In this document: in pieces, positions 12,017 to 23,694 of the stretch
Position numbering within the stretch: position 1 is the stretch's first letter
Layout of the letters: every line of letters starts with the position of its first letter
Origin: Brachionus manjavacas
Taxonomy: Eukaryota > Rotifera > Eurotatoria > Ploima > Brachionidae
Assembly (NCBI GenBank): GCA_019054805.1
Contig: JAHQIY010000002.1
Location: 2,728,001 to 2,792,000 of the forward strand
Direction: 5' to 3'
DNA length: 64,000 nucleotides
Program-made: the position numbers and the translations under genes
The notes under the pieces: model-generated
Told to the model about the DNA's origin: nothing
Seen by the model: only the letters and a program-made list of their open reading frames with translations
The model's database searches: none

Positions 12017-13140
12017 AAACAAAATTTAACCATAAAGCAAATTCTATAATATTTTGAGAATTGACAAATGTATTCTTGGAAAAAAGGCCAATAATCTTGG
12101 CCAAAGTTTTATAAAGCATTTATCTTAATTCGGGAATGCCAAGACTCGTTGACACTCTTTACTCTTGAGTTTAATGGGAAATTTTTCTTTGAATATTTTT
12201 AATTAAGTTTTTAAAATACTTTTTGAAATTATTAATTAAATTAGCCTTCTTTTAAAAGAAGTACATTTAGAAAAAGATTATGAAAAAAAAGCCATTGTTT
12301 GTATTAAAACATCTAGAAAATATAAAAAAACTACTTTTAAAAAGTCATTTAAAATGAAAAAGGCATAAAAAATAAGAAAAAACAAATAAATTTTTTTATA
12401 ATAAAATTTTTTTATTATAAAATTTTTATAATTTTTATGATTTTATATTTTTTTTTTTAAAACTCCGAAATAAATCCGAAGATTGAAACATTTACATTTC
12501 GTCCTTTTTAAGACAAATTACTCAAAGGACCAGTCTTCAATTATAATATGCTGAACTGACATATGTCAAGCACTAAACATTAAGAATAGTCTATAAAATT
12601 TATTTGTCTATCTAATTTGTTTTATTAATTAATCAAATTTTAACTATAATGTGACTATGCTAATGACTCCTCTTTAGTGAATAGGACTAATCACTCAATA
12701 CGACCAAAATGCCCAAAATTAAAAATAAAAAACGCTTCTAAATAAGTGATCAATTATCTTTGGACCTAAAAAGAAACAATGGTTATTTGATTTAAAAAAA
12801 AGCATAAAACGACGTCAAGGAAAAAAAAAGAAAGTGAACACAAATTATTTAGTGATTGAATCAAACAAGCACAAACTACACTCAATGCTATTTTAGTCCG
12901 GACCGCTTTGGGGACACTACTCAATTTTATTCATTTTCAGAAAAAAATTTTCCTAAAATTTTGCGCTAGCTTAGTGACCAGATTATAATTTTTTTTATCT
13001 TTTTTTTATTTATTTAAAAATTGGTATCAAGATATTTAGCTCCTTGTGAATTAAAAACAAAAAAAAATTATCATCTGAAATAAAAAAAATTAATTTAAGA
13101 TAAATTTTCTAAAAATAAAAAAATAACCTTTTTTTATTTT
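12017..13140. other. 3' flank of H4 copy 1
   Basis: Non-coding. The first 880 bases belong to the duplicated H4 block. A hairpin near 12085-12110 (aaggccaataatcttggcc) is conserved in the third locus. Nothing is recognised from 12900 to 13140. Confidence 0.5.
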
Positions 13141-13356
13141 TTATTTATAGTCCTTCCAAATCTTAATCACCTGATACAAATTTTGTTCACCAAGTCCTTG
13201 TATAAACCCTGAAAGTGTGACAATTTTTTTATGTACTTTTAAACCATTAAAATCAAATTTCAGAACCTTTATTTGGGTGATACAAAGCTTCTAGTAGCTG
13301 GTGCATTCCGCAGTACAATAAATAAAAAAACAGTGTAAAAAAAAATGTTTTTCCTA
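13141..13356 (-). CDS. Possible orphan terminal exons of an unrecognised gene
   Basis: On the minus strand two open segments join in frame: 13356-13267 (acceptor ctgcag) and 13208-13141 (acceptor ctttcag), ending in TAA. The joined frame reads ...CGMHQLLEALYHPNK then GFIQGLGEQNLYQ and IKIWKDYK. The phase agrees and both acceptors are good, but the donor (AAAG/gttctg) is weak. I do not recognise the protein. Upstream the sequence runs into LINE and MITE insertions, so any gene is probably truncated. It could be chance. Confidence 0.3.
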
Positions 13357-13477
13357 CTGCAGATTATATCCTTCAAAACAATATTTACTTTATGAATGAT
13401 TTGAATCTATTAAAGATCAGTCCCTATTTTGGAATATGCTTTTTAATTTTACAACACTAGGCCTTAAATAAATTTAA

Positions 13478-14306
13478 CACTAGAAGCACCAACGAGTCAA
13501 AATGCCTCTTTTTCGATTTTCGGTCGCTAAAAACTTAGTCAATTTTTGCTATTTGAGCATATTTTTTTTCAGCATAAAAATAAGAATAACTTTCTATTAT
13601 TATTATTTATTTCATTTTGCGCCAATTCTGGCGATGTATAAAAATTAAAAATGTAAAAAGTAAAATTTAAGACAGCAAATAATGATACAATTTTGTAAAT
13701 AAAAATGAAAAGTTAAATTAGTTTCAATTAAAAGAATAATTTATAGATTGTACATACAAGTTTTAATTTTTGCATAATAAACATAAAAGTATAAAATATT
13801 TTAATCTTTTAATCAATTATTCATTTTTTTTTTTTATAACTTTCTATATTAACTAAATTCAAATAAAAAAAATATTTCCTTTGTACAAAATCAAGTATAT
13901 ACTACTAGAAGCACCAAAAAGAGTCATTTTGACTCGTTTTTTTATTAAAATTTTGAATTTATCTACAAAATCAATGGATGTGTCATAAAATATTTATAAA
14001 AAGTATACAAATCTTTAAAAAACTTACTCAAATCCTAATACTTGAACGAAGATAAGCAAATTTAAAAGATGCAAAAATTATAGTTTGGGATTTTTACATA
14101 AAAGACAAAAAATTGGTTCAAAAAGGAATGAGTTCATTAGAAGTTAAAATTTTTGCCAGATACTTTTTTTTTAGCCAAATTTTTATTTTTACTCAATTAA
14201 AATTAAGTTTTGAATAGATTTGTCTAAATAATAAATTATTATCCATTTTTATCCATTAGATTCCATTAAAACAAGTCATTTTGACTCGTTTTGGTGCTTC
14301 TAGTGT
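13478..14306. mobile_element. piggyBac-like MITE inserted in a LINE
   Basis: About 0.83 kb with ends CACTAGAAGCACCAA..CGAGTCAAAATG and the inverse, flanked by TTAA (13474-13477 and 14307-14310; one extra T at the right end). The TTAA target and the GTCATTTTGAC subterminal sequence fit the piggyBac superfamily. A further internal copy of the end motif sits at 13905-13945. No coding frame. It splits a LINE ORF whose halves join across the TTAA. Confidence 0.75.
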
Positions 14307-15310
14307 TTAATTACTAAAAGTCTCGAATCGACTTTGTGAATTAAATGAGAGGTTTGTTGCAGGACTATAAATGTGGGCAAAACGAAAGTTATGTGCATAA
14401 ATACCAAATTTGATACCCCGATGACCATCGATGGTACACCAATCGAATGTGTAAATGAATTCACATACCTAAGTAGCACAATCAGTACAACGCTGGGAAC
14501 ACACAGAGACATTAAGAATAGACTTGGTAAAGCAAAGAGTGCCTTCGCTAGATTCAAACCAGTATGGAAGTCCACCAGCTACAGTAAGGAAACAAAACTT
14601 AAACTATACAACAGTATAGTAAAAGCAACACTGATTTACAGAAGTGAATGTTGGGGGATGTGTGAACCTGAGAGGAAAAGTCTTAAAACCTTCCACACGA
14701 GAAGCCTGCGGAGGATTCTCGGGATACACTGGCCTGAGACATTGTCGAATGCTGACCTATACAGAAGAACAAATTCAGATCCATTAAGTCAGTGCATTAA
14801 TTAGAAAAGACTGCGATGGTTCGGGCATGTGCTTAGAATGAAAGAAACACGGATACCAAAAAGAACCCTTCAATGGACACCTCAAGGGCGACGTAAGGTA
14901 AGACGACCAGCAGTAACATGGAGGTCAACAATCACGAAAGAGCTCATCGAAAGGAAATGAAATGGGGAGAAGCAAGGGTAATGGCAAAAGATCGACTTGA
15001 ATGGAAATCAAAAGTAATGACCCTATGCTCCACAAGGAGTGAATAAGGAAAAAAAATGTTGCAGGACTGAGTCATTCTGTTCAATTGGTTTTCAGACTGG
15101 TGAAGGAATATAACCGGATTTTGAGTAGACACATATCGAATACCCGACTTTAATTTGTAATTGCTACTATTGCTACCTTACTAGTTCCTCATTTTTCATG
15201 AAACTCTCCACACTTAAAAATGTAACACCTGTCATCACTCATTTAAATTTATCTAATTTATCTTTTCGTCTAATGTGAAGGAGCTTTTGCTAATAAAAAA
15301 TAATAACTGA
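14307..15310 (+). pseudogene. LINE 3' fragment, split by a second LINE
   Basis: The pieces 14307-14366 (VSNRLCELNERFVAGL) and 15057-15310 (AGLSHSV..LV..VKEYNR) are one C-terminus of the hairpin-tail LINE family. They are interrupted by an RTE-like insertion. The 3' end carries the tail GAAGGAGCTTTTGCT at about 15280. The 5' part lies left of the MITE near 13455. Several stops and frame changes show that it is inactive. Confidence 0.75.
14367..15056 (+). mobile_element. 5'-truncated RTE-like LINE insertion with 12 bp target duplication
   Basis: Flanked by TGTTGCAGGACT (14355-14366 and 15057-15068). It encodes the C-terminal part of a reverse-transcriptase ORF: DTPMTIDGTPIECVNEFTYL, RDIKNRLGKAKSAFARFKPVW, then RLRWFGHVLRM and TPQGRRKVRRP. 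This is the conserved tail of RTE-type or related LINE proteins. A TAG interrupts the frame at about 14802. It ends in an A-rich tail. A related, longer copy lies at 34617-36665. Target-primed reverse transcription explains the truncation. Confidence 0.85.
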
Positions 15311-15439
15311 TTTTGAATTTAAAAAAATAAAAATGATCGGCTTTAAAAAGTTTATTATTTAATTTAATAACAAAAAAACTACTTTTTTAAACACATATTA
15401 GGTTTAATATCTGCTAGATACTATTAGATCCAAGATAAA

Positions 15440-16440
15440 TAAAAGATCAACCTTTGAAGATAAGATCTGATAAAACTCTACCTTTTTCCAAATCCACTAA
15501 GTTTTTAGGAATCACATTTGATGAACGACTAAACTTTAATAACCAAATTGAAGAAATTAAGCAGAAATATAAATCTAGATTAGATATTATTAAACGCTGT
15601 GTAATAAAAAATGGGGTCTAAATTATTGATTATTGATTATCCATTATTGATTATTCATTCCCTTGCTTAAATGCCTTTGGTGACAACAATCTAAAAAAGC
15701 TACAAGTCATTCTAAGCTCAGTAACCCGTAGCATACTTAAACTCAAGAATGATACCAGTTCAGAAACCTTTTTTCATTATGCGCTCCAAGAAATTAAGTT
15801 GGATAGGGTTGATAATCGGTTTTTTAGTCTAGGCGAGAAAGGACAGGCCTACAAAAACAGGTAGCTCCTGTCTGTCGTCTTAGTAGTGAATTCAGTCACA
15901 ATTTTGAGTCTAGAGATATTAATCATATGACGCCCTTGTGTAGCTTTTATCTTACTATTGACGAACTCTCTCTACTTATTCAAAAAACTTGATTCGTTAC
16001 CCTTTTCAAATCTTATTTTGGCTAAATTTAATTTTTTCCATCATTGGATAAATCAAAAAAAGCATATACTATGTAATTGCTACCTTACTTTTTCTTCTTT
16101 TTTCCCGGAACAATCAAACAATCAAACATTTAAAAACATGTATCTGTAACTCTTTATTTCAATATATGTAATTTTATTTCTCCTCTATTTTAAACTTTTT
16201 TTTTCTTTCTTTATTTTAAATAAATTTTTACTTATTTTTTCTTTTTTTTTAACTTATTTAATTTCATTTTAATTTTCCTCTATTTTAATCTTTTTTTTCT
16301 TACTTTATTTTAATTATACTTTTACTTATTTTTTCTTTTTTTTTAACTTATTTCATCTTATTCAACTTTATCTTATTTTATTCATTTTTTTTTAATTTGA
16401 AGGAGCGTTAGCTCGATAAAGAAAACAAATAAATAAAAAT
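15440..16440 (+). pseudogene. Decayed LINE remnant(s)
   Basis: Fragments FLGITFDERLNFNNQIEEIK (about 15510-15565), KSRLDIIKRC and later CNCYLTFSSFFPE (about 16078-16112) correspond to the C-terminal region of the hairpin-tail LINE family. Stops and shifts are frequent. It ends with the tail GAAGGAGCGTTAGCTCGATA and (AAAT)n at 16400-16440. It may be two overlapping insertions. Confidence 0.7.
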
Positions 16441-16735
16441 AAGATCTGCACTAGAGCGTCATCCAAGTGTGAATAGTCAAGAGATTTCCTTTGGTTTACT
16501 ATCTCTAATCAACTCTGACATAGTCACATCAGATCCAAAATCACCTACTCTTGACAGTTTCTCTAAATACTTAGCTAAGTTTATCAAAAAATGCTTTAGA
16601 AAAAAAATTATTGTAAAAGATGATGAAACTATTCTCTGCTCAATATGAGAACACTGTTCTTCTGAATATGATCAGTTTTTGTCTGATCTCAAACTTGTCA
16701 GAAGGTTCAGTAAAAAGAGGAATAATTAAAGAAAG
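16441..16735 (+). pseudogene. Coding-like fragment of unknown origin
   Basis: One frame stays open for about 65 codons with protein-like composition (…SQEISFGLLSLINSDIVT…, …LDSFSKYLAKFIKKCFRKK…), then meets TGA near 16647 and continues for another 25 codons to TAA. There is no convincing start. It may be the remains of a transposon protein or a gene fragment. I do not recognise the family. Confidence 0.35.
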
Positions 16736-16888
16736 TAGTGGAAAAAGCTGAAAAAGCTATAGCTTGGAACAATTAAACTAATAAAAAAATAAATGAATAA
16801 TAAATCCTTTATTTTCGCTTAATTTTGAGAAATTTTCTTCACAAGAAAACATAATTGACAAAATAAATTTTTTTTGTTAGAAAATAAA

Positions 16889-18859
16889 TTATTCAATATT
16901 TTTACAAATCATATTATAGAAGTCAAGTTCTTCTTGTGGCACATCGCTTGGCGCTGAGCTCATGAGGTCTCGTCCGGCTTGATTTTTCGGAAAAGCGATT
17001 ACATTTCGAATGTTGTGCGTTCCACACAAAACAGCCATTAGACGGTCTAAACCGATTGCAATGCCACCATGTGGTGGTGCACCATAGCCAAGTGCTTCAA
17101 TTAAATGATTCAATTTACTTGTTTCTTCTTTAAGAATATTTTCCAGTATGTGCCGCTGTAGGTTCGAGTTATGAATACGAATGGAACCTCCAGCTACTTC
17201 GTTTCCATTCAATACAAGATCGTAATGCAGGCCTATCAATGATTCTAAATCTCGAGATTCTTTAACAAGATCTATATGTTCAGTTATAGGGGCCGTAAAT
17301 GGATGATGTGTACTTTTCCATTGATTACTCTCCTCATTCCAAGTAAATAAAGGAAAATCAACGACCCAAACAAATTTAAATATTTTTGGATCTCTTAATA
17401 AAACTGCCTTATTTCCAAGTGATTTCGAATTTTTTTCATCAATTTTATCAGCCAACATCAATCTCACTTTTCCCATTATTTCCAGAGACTTATTTTTACT
17501 ACAAGAACACAATAAAATCCAAGTGTCATCCTCTTCTATTTTCATTTCTTTGGACAATAGGCTCGAAAAATGTGAGCTCATAAATTTGGCCATACTTGAG
17601 CATTCATCATTTTTTTTTGCCACAAAAGTAAAGCTATCTTTAACTCTAGGGTCAACAAAATTTGTCCCGTCAAATATTTGCTTATAAATTCTCTCAATTT
17701 CTTTCAAGCTTAAAACTCCATTTTCTTTCGGAATTTTGATCACCTGAACATTAAAATTATCCTTTTCCAATAAATTATCAATTCGATTAATTCCACTGAC
17801 ATTTTCTTTTGTGAACAAATGGGTCATATTATTGATCGTGAGTCCGAATCTAACATCTGGTTTGTCAGCACCATAAGAATCCATTGCTTCTTTGAATTTC
17901 ATTCTATTGAATGGAATTAGTGGCTTTTGTTCAAGTGGCCAGCAACTTTGAACCAAATTTTCGATTAAATCTATAATGTCTTCGTCTGTCACAAAACTCA
18001 TCTCTAAATCTATCTGGGTAAATTCCGGTTGTCTGTCTGGCTTAAATGTTTCGTCTCTATAGCACTTGGCTACTTGGTAGTATCTGTCAAAACCTGAGAC
18101 CATCAATAGCTGTTTGAACTGTTGGGGACTTTGTGTTAAGCAGTAAAATTGTCCTGGTTTATTGGTCGGAACAATGAATTCTCTGGCTCCACCAGGGGTT
18201 CTTCGGAATAAAGTAGGTGTCTCAATATCTATGAAATTGTTTTTATTCAAAAATTGACGAACTTTATGCACAAAATTTGAGCGTAGAATTAGATTTTGTT
18301 GTAGTTCGGCAAAACGCAGGTCCAAATAGCGGTATTTTAGACGAACCAATTCATTTGGTCGATTGAAGTTGGATATTTCGAAGGGCAGTTTTGGTCGGCA
18401 CTCATTCAAAATTTCCATCGAATCGCACACAACTTCGACAGAGCCGGTTTTCATTTGTGAATTTTCTTGACCCTTGGGGCGGAGACGTACCTTACCCTTG
18501 ATCGAAAGAACACTTTCCTCATTCAGTTTCTCGATCAGCCTTCTGTTGGAGTCATTTTTCAAGAAAGATTCTTCAAAAACAACTTGGACTATTCCTTTGA
18601 CATCGCGCAGAACTAGGAAGCTTTTGAAACGAGTTTTTTGTACCCAACCACACAGGCTCACATTTTGTCCCTCAAAATTCGAATCCAGCTGTCCGCAATA
18701 GTGGGTTCGTGATAAATTCTTGGAAAAACTAGTGCTCTGCTGGAAATTGATGGCGTTATTTTCATCTGAATTAACCTGAGAGCTTAGGTGTCGATTTATA
18801 GTTAGATTTTTGTTTAAAATTAATTTCAAATGATTTCCTAAGCATCGATATAAATACAT
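16889..18859 (-). CDS. DARS2: Aspartyl-tRNA synthetase, mitochondrial (bacterial type)
   Basis: Charges mitochondrial tRNA(Asp) with aspartate. A complete 656-codon gene without introns, the usual length for DARS2. The first about 28 residues (MYLYRCLGNHLK..NKNLTINRHLSS) are basic and hydroxylated, as in a mitochondrial presequence. Then come an OB-fold anticodon-binding domain (GQNVSLCGWVQKTRF, about residues 65-150) and the class II core with motif 2 around CYRDETFKPDRQPEFTQ. An inserted GAD-like region follows, and motif 3 GGIAIGLDRLMA lies near the C-terminus, after GNEVAGGSIRIH. The GAD insert and the FPKNQAGRDLMSSAPS ending mark the bacterial/mitochondrial class rather than the cytosolic enzyme. 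The first ATG is used as the start because it gives the presequence. Confidence 0.96.
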   Translation of the reverse strand: MYLYRCLGNHLKLILNKNLTINRHLSSQVNSDENNAINFQQSTSFSKNLSRTHYCGQLDSNFEGQNVSLCGWVQKTRFKSFLVLRDVKGIVQVVFEESFLKNDSNRRLIEKLNEESVLSIKGKVRLRPKGQENSQMKTGSVEVVCDSMEILNECRPKLPFEISNFNRPNELVRLKYRYLDLRFAELQQNLILRSNFVHKVRQFLNKNNFIDIETPTLFRRTPGGAREFIVPTNKPGQFYCLTQSPQQFKQLLMVSGFDRYYQVAKCYRDETFKPDRQPEFTQIDLEMSFVTDEDIIDLIENLVQSCWPLEQKPLIPFNRMKFKEAMDSYGADKPDVRFGLTINNMTHLFTKENVSGINRIDNLLEKDNFNVQVIKIPKENGVLSLKEIERIYKQIFDGTNFVDPRVKDSFTFVAKKNDECSSMAKFMSSHFSSLLSKEMKIEEDDTWILLCSCSKNKSLEIMGKVRLMLADKIDEKNSKSLGNKAVLLRDPKIFKFVWVVDFPLFTWNEESNQWKSTHHPFTAPITEHIDLVKESRDLESLIGLHYDLVLNGNEVAGGSIRIHNSNLQRHILENILKEETSKLNHLIEALGYGAPPHGGIAIGLDRLMAVLCGTHNIRNVIAFPKNQAGRDLMSSAPSDVPQEELDFYNMICKNIE

Positions 18860-20123
18860 GATTTGGAAATTTTATTTGAAAACTTTCAAATTTTTCTCTT
18901 TTTTAAAATTTATCTGATTTTTTGAAATATTTCTTTCTCAGATTTAAATTAACATAGTATAAATTTTAAGCCTGAATAATTGATTTTTCCTAGCAGCAAG
19001 TGTTTAACCTAAATTTTGGCAAAAAAATTTTTGATCATTGGTCTCATTTGTTCATCAATATCATTAGAAAAAAATTATAAAATTATAAAAAAGTACGACC
19101 GATGAAACTCATCAAAATTTTTTAAGAAGTCTTTATTTTTTCTTAGAACTTAGAACTTTTGACAAAATCCATAAATTTCTCTAGGATCATTGTCAATTTT
19201 AAAATAGGCACACTTAGAGTAATAAATTTAAGATTTTCTTCCCGAAAATTTACCATTTTAGTAGAGTTCACTGCACCATTAATCCTAACTTTTTAAAAAA
19301 TGAATTTTTCATCCTCCCGATACTTTTACCTCATGCTTTTGACTCTTAGCTTTACAAAAATTAAAGAGTCTTTTAGATTTTCCTTTAAATAAACCCTCTT
19401 GGAAATAACATTCTAATAAACAGTCATCACTCTTCTCATCTTTTCATTCTAAATAATCAACAGAACATGATGTCCCGACGCCTTTCGAAAATAAAGAGAC
19501 ATCAACATATCGTTGTGGCGTTATCATCTACAAGGTCTATTCTAAAATTTACATTTTTAAATAGTTTGCTTTTAATCAAAGTAAATTAACGCTTAAACTG
19601 TTCAATTATGCTGTCATTATCAAAATAGTTTTTAGGGTAAATTTTAGAGATTAGTGGAATTTTATTATAATGGCGAAGAAACCCAAACAGTAATGACCGC
19701 ACATTTTAGAGCGAAAGCAGAAGTAAAAAGTCATAGGAAAATACAATTAGGAGATCTAATAAAATGCTGATTTATAAAAAAATCAAATTTCTTTATTTTT
19801 TTTTTGAAAAGAAAATGAAATAAAATTTTTCTTCAAAAAAAGGCTACGTTTATTAAAATTTTTATTCTGGAAAAAAAAGACCAAAACGTACTAAATAATC
19901 AGTCAATGCAATATTTTTTTAAATACTGAATTTGCTTTAACTTTTTATTTAACGATGAATCATTTAAAAAAAAAACAATTTTAAATTTTTTCTAGAATTA
20001 AACTAATATTAAATAAAATTTAAAATAAAATCTTCAAAATCAATTATTTTATTACGGATTTAAAAATAAATGAATTCATTGATTCTAAATAAATAAAAAT
20101 AAGTTACAAAATACAAAAAAAAT
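18860..20123. other. Intergenic, DARS2 to TOLLIP
   Basis: AT-rich. The segment beyond 18860 is the DARS2 5' flank. A 40-codon frame starting at about 19469 (MMSRRLSKIK..) has no supporting context. No repeat is recognised. Confidence 0.4.
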
Positions 20124-21218
20124 TTAAGAAGTCATCTGTATTAATGCATCAATCGCTGATTCTTTTACATTTCCACTTGATTGGTAAACTGATTTAATAA
20201 CATCATCATCAAAGCTTGGAAACATTTCCTTTAGGGAACTTAAATCTTCATTGTAAGTTTTAGAGGATGCTAAAAATTCTAATAGAAAATTAAACAACCA
20301 ATTTATTTATAAGTGAAAAAAAAACCTTGAGGCAAGTCGATTATTCCTGGCTGAATAAACTGATTACTATCTGATGTATTTGGTATCATATGATTTTGTA
20401 TTTTCATAGGTTTTGGTCTCATTTGGTCGATAGGCTAAATATTAAAAAAATAAATTATATCTTTTTTTTTTAAATTATTCTACTATAAATAATAAATGTA
20501 TATTGATGTATCCTTCTTTTTGTTCTCCTAGACGACCACTTAGCGGTATCCATTCATCTATAAAAATTCCATCGAAAAGTTTGCTTTGAAGAGGATATTT
20601 CACAAAAGCTATCATTTCATCCTCAGTAAAGGATTTCTTAATTTAAGAAACTAATTTATATATTTTATTTTCACTAAAAATAAATACTTCATCATATATT
20701 TCAATATTTAGCGAATCAACATCAGGTGGCAAATTACTTCAAAATTAAAATCTAATTTTATATTTTAAAATAGAAACATAATCTTACAGAATAAATTTCT
20801 TTTTCCAGATGGGGTTTTTGCTTCCATTGTAGCTGGTCGGTGTTTCTAAGACTCTATTACCAAGTTTAAATCTAACATAAGGGTCCATTCTAGTTAGGCC
20901 GTAATTTTTGTTTAACTTTGCCTCAATAAAGTCTATTTCCAATCGACCACGTAGTAAATCTGCATTCTGTTCAAACAAAAAGGGTGACTCTATCTGACGA
21001 TTCAATTCATTTTGTAATTTTCTAGCTAAACTGTAATCCTCATTTGCCTGAACATTTTCGTTTGTAATCACTCGAAGAAAGTCGTCTGGTAATTTTTTAG
21101 GAACAAAAACTCGATCTCTAAAAGACACTGATTTTGGGACTTCTTCCTTTTCCAAAGCTAAATTCAAATCAGTAAATTCCTCATTAAGTGATGATGCCAT
21201 TTTATCAAATTTGAACAA
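20124..21218 (-). CDS. TOLLIP: Toll-interacting protein (TOLLIP), 5 exons
   Basis: Adaptor with a C2 and a CUE domain that acts in endosomal sorting of ubiquitinated cargo and dampens Toll/IL-1 receptor signalling. Exons, in coding order: 21218-20788, 20736-20688, 20636-20484, 20434-20326, 20278-20124. All phases match, giving about 298 aa (292 if the second ATG at 21200 is used, which is equally plausible). An N-terminal LPDDFLRV resembles the family's conserved N-terminus. The C2 domain includes GRLEIDFIEAKLNKNYGL, RMDPYVRFKLGN and NGSKNPIWKKKF, then PPDVDSLNIEIYDE and DEWIPLSGRLGEQKEGYINI. The CUE domain is at the very C-terminus (EDLSSLKEMFPSFDDDVIKS, then IDALIQM) with the Met-Phe-Pro motif that binds ubiquitin. 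Domain order and spacing match TOLLIP throughout. Confidence 0.95.
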
Positions 21219-23175
21219 TTATGAATTAAATTTCTGACAACATTCAATGATTCAGAAATTATGTAAAATAATAAAAAATTATGCTAGGTTAGTTTATATA
21301 AGAGTTAAGAAAATTTTATGTATTTTTTTGAAAAAATTTAACATTTGTTTTAAGTAAAATACTTTGAATATACTTTCAATTCAAGAAAATTTATAAATTC
21401 AATTGTTAAAATTAATATAATATTGAATATTTTTTAGATATTATTTAAATTTTCAAATTTATTTTTAAAATCATTAATTTTCATTTTTTTAAATCGTGAA
21501 ATTTCGTTTTGTTTGTAAAATTAAAATCCAAATTATTTAAAAATATGTATTTATTGTAACATGGCTATTCGCGATAATCCAATTTTGTTTTTTTTAATTT
21601 AAGCTTAGTAGGTTGTTAAAGCTCAAAATTTTATCACCCCTTTTGTCCTAAGGTATTGACTATGAATTTTAGTAAGATTAGGTTTAGAATGACGGCTAAA
21701 GGGTTAATAGGGTTATATCCCATTGACCCATTTCTTGACAGTTTTGTTCAAAAAATGAATTTCACCCCTTTACCATTGATTTTTTCTTTTTAATAAAATT
21801 TTAAAATATTTTTTATACAATGGAGTAAAACCAAAATAATTTAAAGCAGTGACAAATTTAAATCAAAATTAATACAAATTTTATACAACCGACTAAGATT
21901 TTTAAAAAAATACCCCAAACATTGACCTTACATATCAATAATATTTAATAAAAAAAGTTTCAAAGTTTAAAATTTTTTTGGAATCAAGTAAAAATTACAA
22001 AAAAGATTTGTAGTACAGTGTTGAGGGTGTTTTTAAGTATAGTATTTTTGTTGTATTTTGAGCGTGTTTAAAAGAAAACACACTTTTAAAGTCTTTAAAA
22101 TCGTTGAAACTGGTTAGATTTATTAATGAAAAATGCTTAATTTTTTTAAATTAAATTCTTGTAACCAACATTTGTTTCCACAGTAGCATTTTTGCAGTAA
22201 AATTTACAATTTATCGATTATCGAGATTTTGTTTATTTTGCAACTGTTGGAAAAATCAAGAGTTGTTTTTGAGCACAAGCAAGTCATGACTTTGACTAAA
22301 TAATTATAGTTAGTCATAAATTAAAAAAATAGTTTATCTAATTAATAATATTTTTTATAAATATAAAAAATTAATTGTATAACAAAAGCAAACACCTCAA
22401 AAAAATTTCAAAAATAAATAAAGATATTAATTAAATTAAAATAAATTTAATTAAGTTTATAAAGTATCAAATGTCAAACGTAAAATGTCTATTAAATTAA
22501 AGGGTTCATTCTATTGAGTTTGCTTATTTCAATTTATTCCATTTTTTATTTCCATTTGATCTTTATTTCAGCCAAATTATTTAAATTCGGTTTATAAGAT
22601 TTAAACAAAACAAAGTAGCATTAAAACTTAAAATAAATTTGTTTTAAATATTTTTATTATTATTATTAATACTTAAAAGATTAGATAAAACTGTTTTATT
22701 CTTAAATAAAAGTCAATTTAAATTAATTTTATTTCACTCACTTTTTAACACTTGCTTTTTAAAATCAACAAAATTTTAACCATGAATAAACATTTCTTTC
22801 AAAATCCCGAAAAATTAATTTTTTGCACATTAAAAATTAAAGAATAAAATTATTGAATTTAAAGATACAAGTTGATACCTTTCATTTTATTTTATTTTTT
22901 TTAAATTTTCATTAGACCACAAATGAAAACGTGAATCCATTAGAGTTTAAAAATTTCGATTTTTACGATAACTTTAGTTGTTTTTTTATTTTTAATTTTT
23001 GTCTCTAACAAAGCAATGAATGAATAATGAAAAAAAAAGCTGCTTTCAAGCAGGCGGTCTAAATTTCCCACTTCTGTAAATAATGTCAAACAAAATTTTT
23101 GATTAAGAAGTAAAAAATTTATTCTAATAATCAACTAAAAATTATAATTTATAAATTAGATAAAATTATTTTAAT
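21219..23175. other. Intergenic, no gene seen
   Basis: Two kilobases of very AT-rich sequence between TOLLIP and a fatty-acid-binding-protein gene. Short frames exist (for example 22940-23134 on the minus strand) but look random. No transposon ends were noticed. Confidence 0.4.
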
Positions 23176-23694
23176 CTAAGCTGTTTTTGAGTATATTCTT
23201 TTGCAAACGACCTTGCCAGCGGTTATGGTCTTTGAAAATAAAAATGAAAGTTTTTCTGTTTTAAATATAAAAAAAAACTTACAGCGACCAATCGACCATC
23301 AACAACTTCACGGACAATAGTGGTTACTAATTCACCGCTTTTAGTGTTACGTTGTTCATGGATCATTTTTTCACCATCGATTTTTATCAATGATTTTACA
23401 ACTCTATCATCTGGGGTTTCTAGTTAAACAAGAATTTTTGGAAATTTTTTGATTAATTTGATTATGGAAAATATTACTCTCATCAAATTCAACACCTTCT
23501 GTAGCATTTACTTCAGTAGTCTTCAAAGTGGATACTGATTTCAAAGTCCATTTGTTTCCGTCTCGAGAGATGATGGAGGTTGGTTTAAAAGATGTAGCAG
23601 CTTTTCTCATAATCATTCCAACACCTATTTCCTTCAAGTATTCTTCCCAATTTTGGCTTTCGACCAAATCCCATGTTCCAACTAAACTGGCCAT
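23176..23694 (-). CDS. Fatty-acid-binding protein (FABP/lipocalin family), 3 exons
   Basis: Small cytosolic beta-barrel protein that carries fatty acids or retinoids. Exons in coding order are 23694-23478, 23419-23283, 23229-23176, encoding 135 aa, the normal FABP length. It begins with the family signature MASLVGTWDLVESQNWEEYL, followed by GVGMIMRKAA, GNKWTLKS and GVEFDE (second half of the barrel opening). The last exons give DDRVVKSLIKIDGEKMIHEQ, REVVDG and CKRIYSK; the terminal R.Y supplies the basic residue that binds the fatty-acid carboxylate in many FABPs. The two paralogs at 51766 and 53522 have the same exon borders except for one extra intron early in the gene. Which FABP subtype it is cannot be told. 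Confidence 0.95.

Noticed and set aside
19469-19595. ATG-led frame MMSRRLSKIK.. of about 40 codons
   Set aside because: Short, with no splice partner or conserved motif.
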